Positions 44,789-45,803 of a stretch of 45,803 nt of DNA are shown here, one piece after another. This DNA is from Leptolyngbyaceae cyanobacterium CSU_1_3. Its GTDB lineage: Bacteria > Cyanobacteriota > Cyanobacteriia > Leptolyngbyales > Leptolyngbyaceae. The stretch spans positions 1 through 45,803 of the forward strand of contig JAAUOZ010000016.1 of assembly GCA_012034655.1 (NCBI GenBank), given 5' to 3'. The translations under genes and the position numbers were made by a program. Each line of letters opens with the position of its first letter. The stretch's first letter is position 1. A model generated the notes under the pieces. It was not told the DNA's origin and did no database searches. It saw nothing but the letters and a program-made list of their open reading frames with translations.

Positions 44789-45099
44789 GATGGTCTAGAG
44801 TTTTGCGCGTCTGAGGTCGATCGCGATTTGCTCTAGGCATCGATCGGATTCAGCCTATATTATGCACTCTGCCCTCTGTTCGCGTTCATCCCATTCTGTA
44901 ATCACTGACTCAATCCTGCAATTTTTAAGATCGATCCCAAAGACAATCCCTAAATTTTTATCTCTCGTGCGTCAGTCCTGATCTTAAGAAATGCTCTATT
45001 CCTGACGATGGTTGGGTCTATCTCCTTTGAGGGATTGGTTTGCTGAAGGTAGATTGCTAGCCTTAGAAAGTGACTTAAAGGTTTTAGGAGAAGTTTAAT
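44789..45099 (+). other. Divergent intergenic region
   Basis: A 311-base gap between divergent genes. No gene seen. It should carry promoters for DUF3084 (minus strand) and the small membrane protein (plus strand). AGGAG at 45086-45090 is the latter's ribosome-binding site. Confidence 0.5.
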
Positions 45100-45369
45100 A
45101 TGAACATTATTGCTTGGATTATATTAGGACTCATTGCCGGGGCGATCGCAAAAGCAATCTACCCTGGCGACCAGGGCGGCGGAATTGTGGGAACGATCGT
45201 ATTGGGAATTATCGGTGCATTTCTGGGCGGCACTCTGTTTAGCTTTCTCAATACAGGGAGTCTCTCACTAGTAGGAGCTAGTTTGAGTATTCCGGGGATC
45301 TTTGTGGCAGTGTTAGGTGCGATCGTGGCTATCTTTTTGTGGGGCCTTCTGACCCGTCGAGCGGCTTAG
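45100..45369 (+). CDS. GlsB/YeaQ/YmgE-family small membrane protein
   Basis: 89 residues, almost entirely three hydrophobic helices with glycine-rich turns: IIAWIILGLIAGAIAKAIYP, GGGIVGTIVLGIIGAFLGG and IFVAVLGAIVAIFLWGLL. This is the transglycosylase-associated (GlsB/YeaQ) family, linked to general stress in several bacteria. AGGAG precedes the ATG by nine bases. It is monocistronic by appearance. Confidence 0.9.
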   Translation: MNIIAWIILGLIAGAIAKAIYPGDQGGGIVGTIVLGIIGAFLGGTLFSFLNTGSLSLVGASLSIPGIFVAVLGAIVAIFLWGLLTRRAA

Positions 45370-45423
45370 CCTGAGATCAAGAAGCTATTAGGGATCTGCG
45401 AGTTAATAATGGGATCGCCAGCC

Positions 45424-45479
45424 AGGTTTCGACTCTGCTCAGCCTTTAACCGTCGAGGCTTGAGCGGAGCCGAAACCCG
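45424..45479. repeat. Hairpin repeat related to family A core
   Basis: GGTTTCGACTCTGCTCAGCC pairs with GGCTTGAGCGGAGCCGAAACC across a 13-base loop, the same core seen in family A elements. The family termini are not visible, so it is a partial or related copy. It follows the GlsB-like gene and may terminate it. Confidence 0.55.
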
Positions 45480-45689
45480 ATTCCCTGGTATTTTATTTTC
45501 ATGCAAACCCTAAAGGACGATCGCGAAGACAAAATGCCTGGCAAAAATCAACTCTCCTAGGGACAAGGCCCTGCCCTGCCCTCAGCCTCGGTGTAGGGTT
45601 GAAAAGATTACTAAGATTTTGCACCACTCTCAACAAGTCGATTCTTGAAGAGAATATACTGCGTCAGCCTATAGATTTTTGGTTTAGAA

Positions 45690-45745
45690 GGGGTGTGAGG
45701 GCTGCGCCCCCAGCCAGGGGTTCCACCCCTGCACCCCGTCCAAAA
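45690..45745. repeat. GC-rich hairpin repeat near window end
   Basis: GGGGTGTGAGGGCTGCGCCC and CCAGGGGTTCCACCCCTGCA form nested inverted segments in a stretch with no reading frame. Similar GC-rich hairpins are common in cyanobacterial intergenic DNA. The rest of 45480-45803 shows no gene. Confidence 0.45.
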
Positions 45746-45803
45746 TCTTTAATTTATGCCCTGACAAAGTATAGAACCCTTCTGAATTTGGAATTGCTGA
45801 TTG

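Overview
The window reads as a chromosomal segment of a filamentous-type cyanobacterium. The HIP1 octamer GCGATCGC and its GATCG core recur through nearly every gene. Several families have cyanobacterial character (DUF3084 next to a YqgF-like nuclease, a DUF3146-like protein, a DUF2584-like protein, a TatA/Hcf106-like protein). Gene-poor gaps are packed with small hairpin and terminal-inverted-repeat elements. No rRNA, convincing tRNA or CRISPR array was seen.

Region 1 (about 1-21,150, all + strand) is an exopolysaccharide/O-antigen type locus. It starts with a nucleotide-sugar module: DegT aminotransferase, Gfo/Idh/MocA dehydrogenase and left-handed beta-helix acetyltransferase, the WbpE/WbpB/WbpD logic for making acetamido sugars. 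Two FAD amine-oxidase-like proteins, a methyltransferase, a polysaccharide deacetylase and a WecG/TagA-type glycosyltransferase follow. Next come a lipid-carrier sugar-phosphate transferase, a GT4, a Wzz-BY-kinase copolymerase, a Wzx-like flippase, a GT2 and a Wzy/ligase-like membrane protein. Together they can start, extend, flip, polymerise and export a glycan. A decayed TnpB gene lies inside the locus.

Region 2 (about 21,150-31,150) is housekeeping and accessory: a CpdA-like phosphodiesterase with a CRP-like palindrome upstream, a small 2Fe-2S ferredoxin-like gene, a CobW/COG0523 GTPase with a His/Asp-rich metal loop, cysS, and the overlapping tldD-pmbA pair. It also holds a DUF2584-like gene and fragments of an IscB-like nuclease and a transposase HTH gene.

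Region 3 (about 31,150-35,350, - strand) holds cobH/cbiC, a von Willebrand A-like protein that appears to have lost its metal site, an overlapping NarL-type two-component pair, and an Asp/Asn beta-hydroxylase-like gene. Region 4 (about 35,500-45,400) has a cytosine deaminase, a HisKA_2 kinase with a receiver-PAS-GAF partner, a Tat gene, pth, a DUF3146-like gene, an ExbB/MotA-type channel protein, a YqgF-like nuclease, DUF3084, and a GlsB/YeaQ-type membrane protein.

The strongest global observation is that at least nine genes are broken by single-base length changes in short homonucleotide runs, nearly all deletions, and every one is restored to a full family-like protein by adding or removing one base. 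They include a Tat component and a small ferredoxin. This looks more like systematic sequence error than gene death, so the affected genes are described both as read and as repaired. The second is a rich set of at least six interspersed repeat families, three with recognisable terminal inverted repeats (MITE-like). One such element sits exactly on a stop codon, and one composite pair lies in inverted orientation around about 10 kb of the polysaccharide locus.
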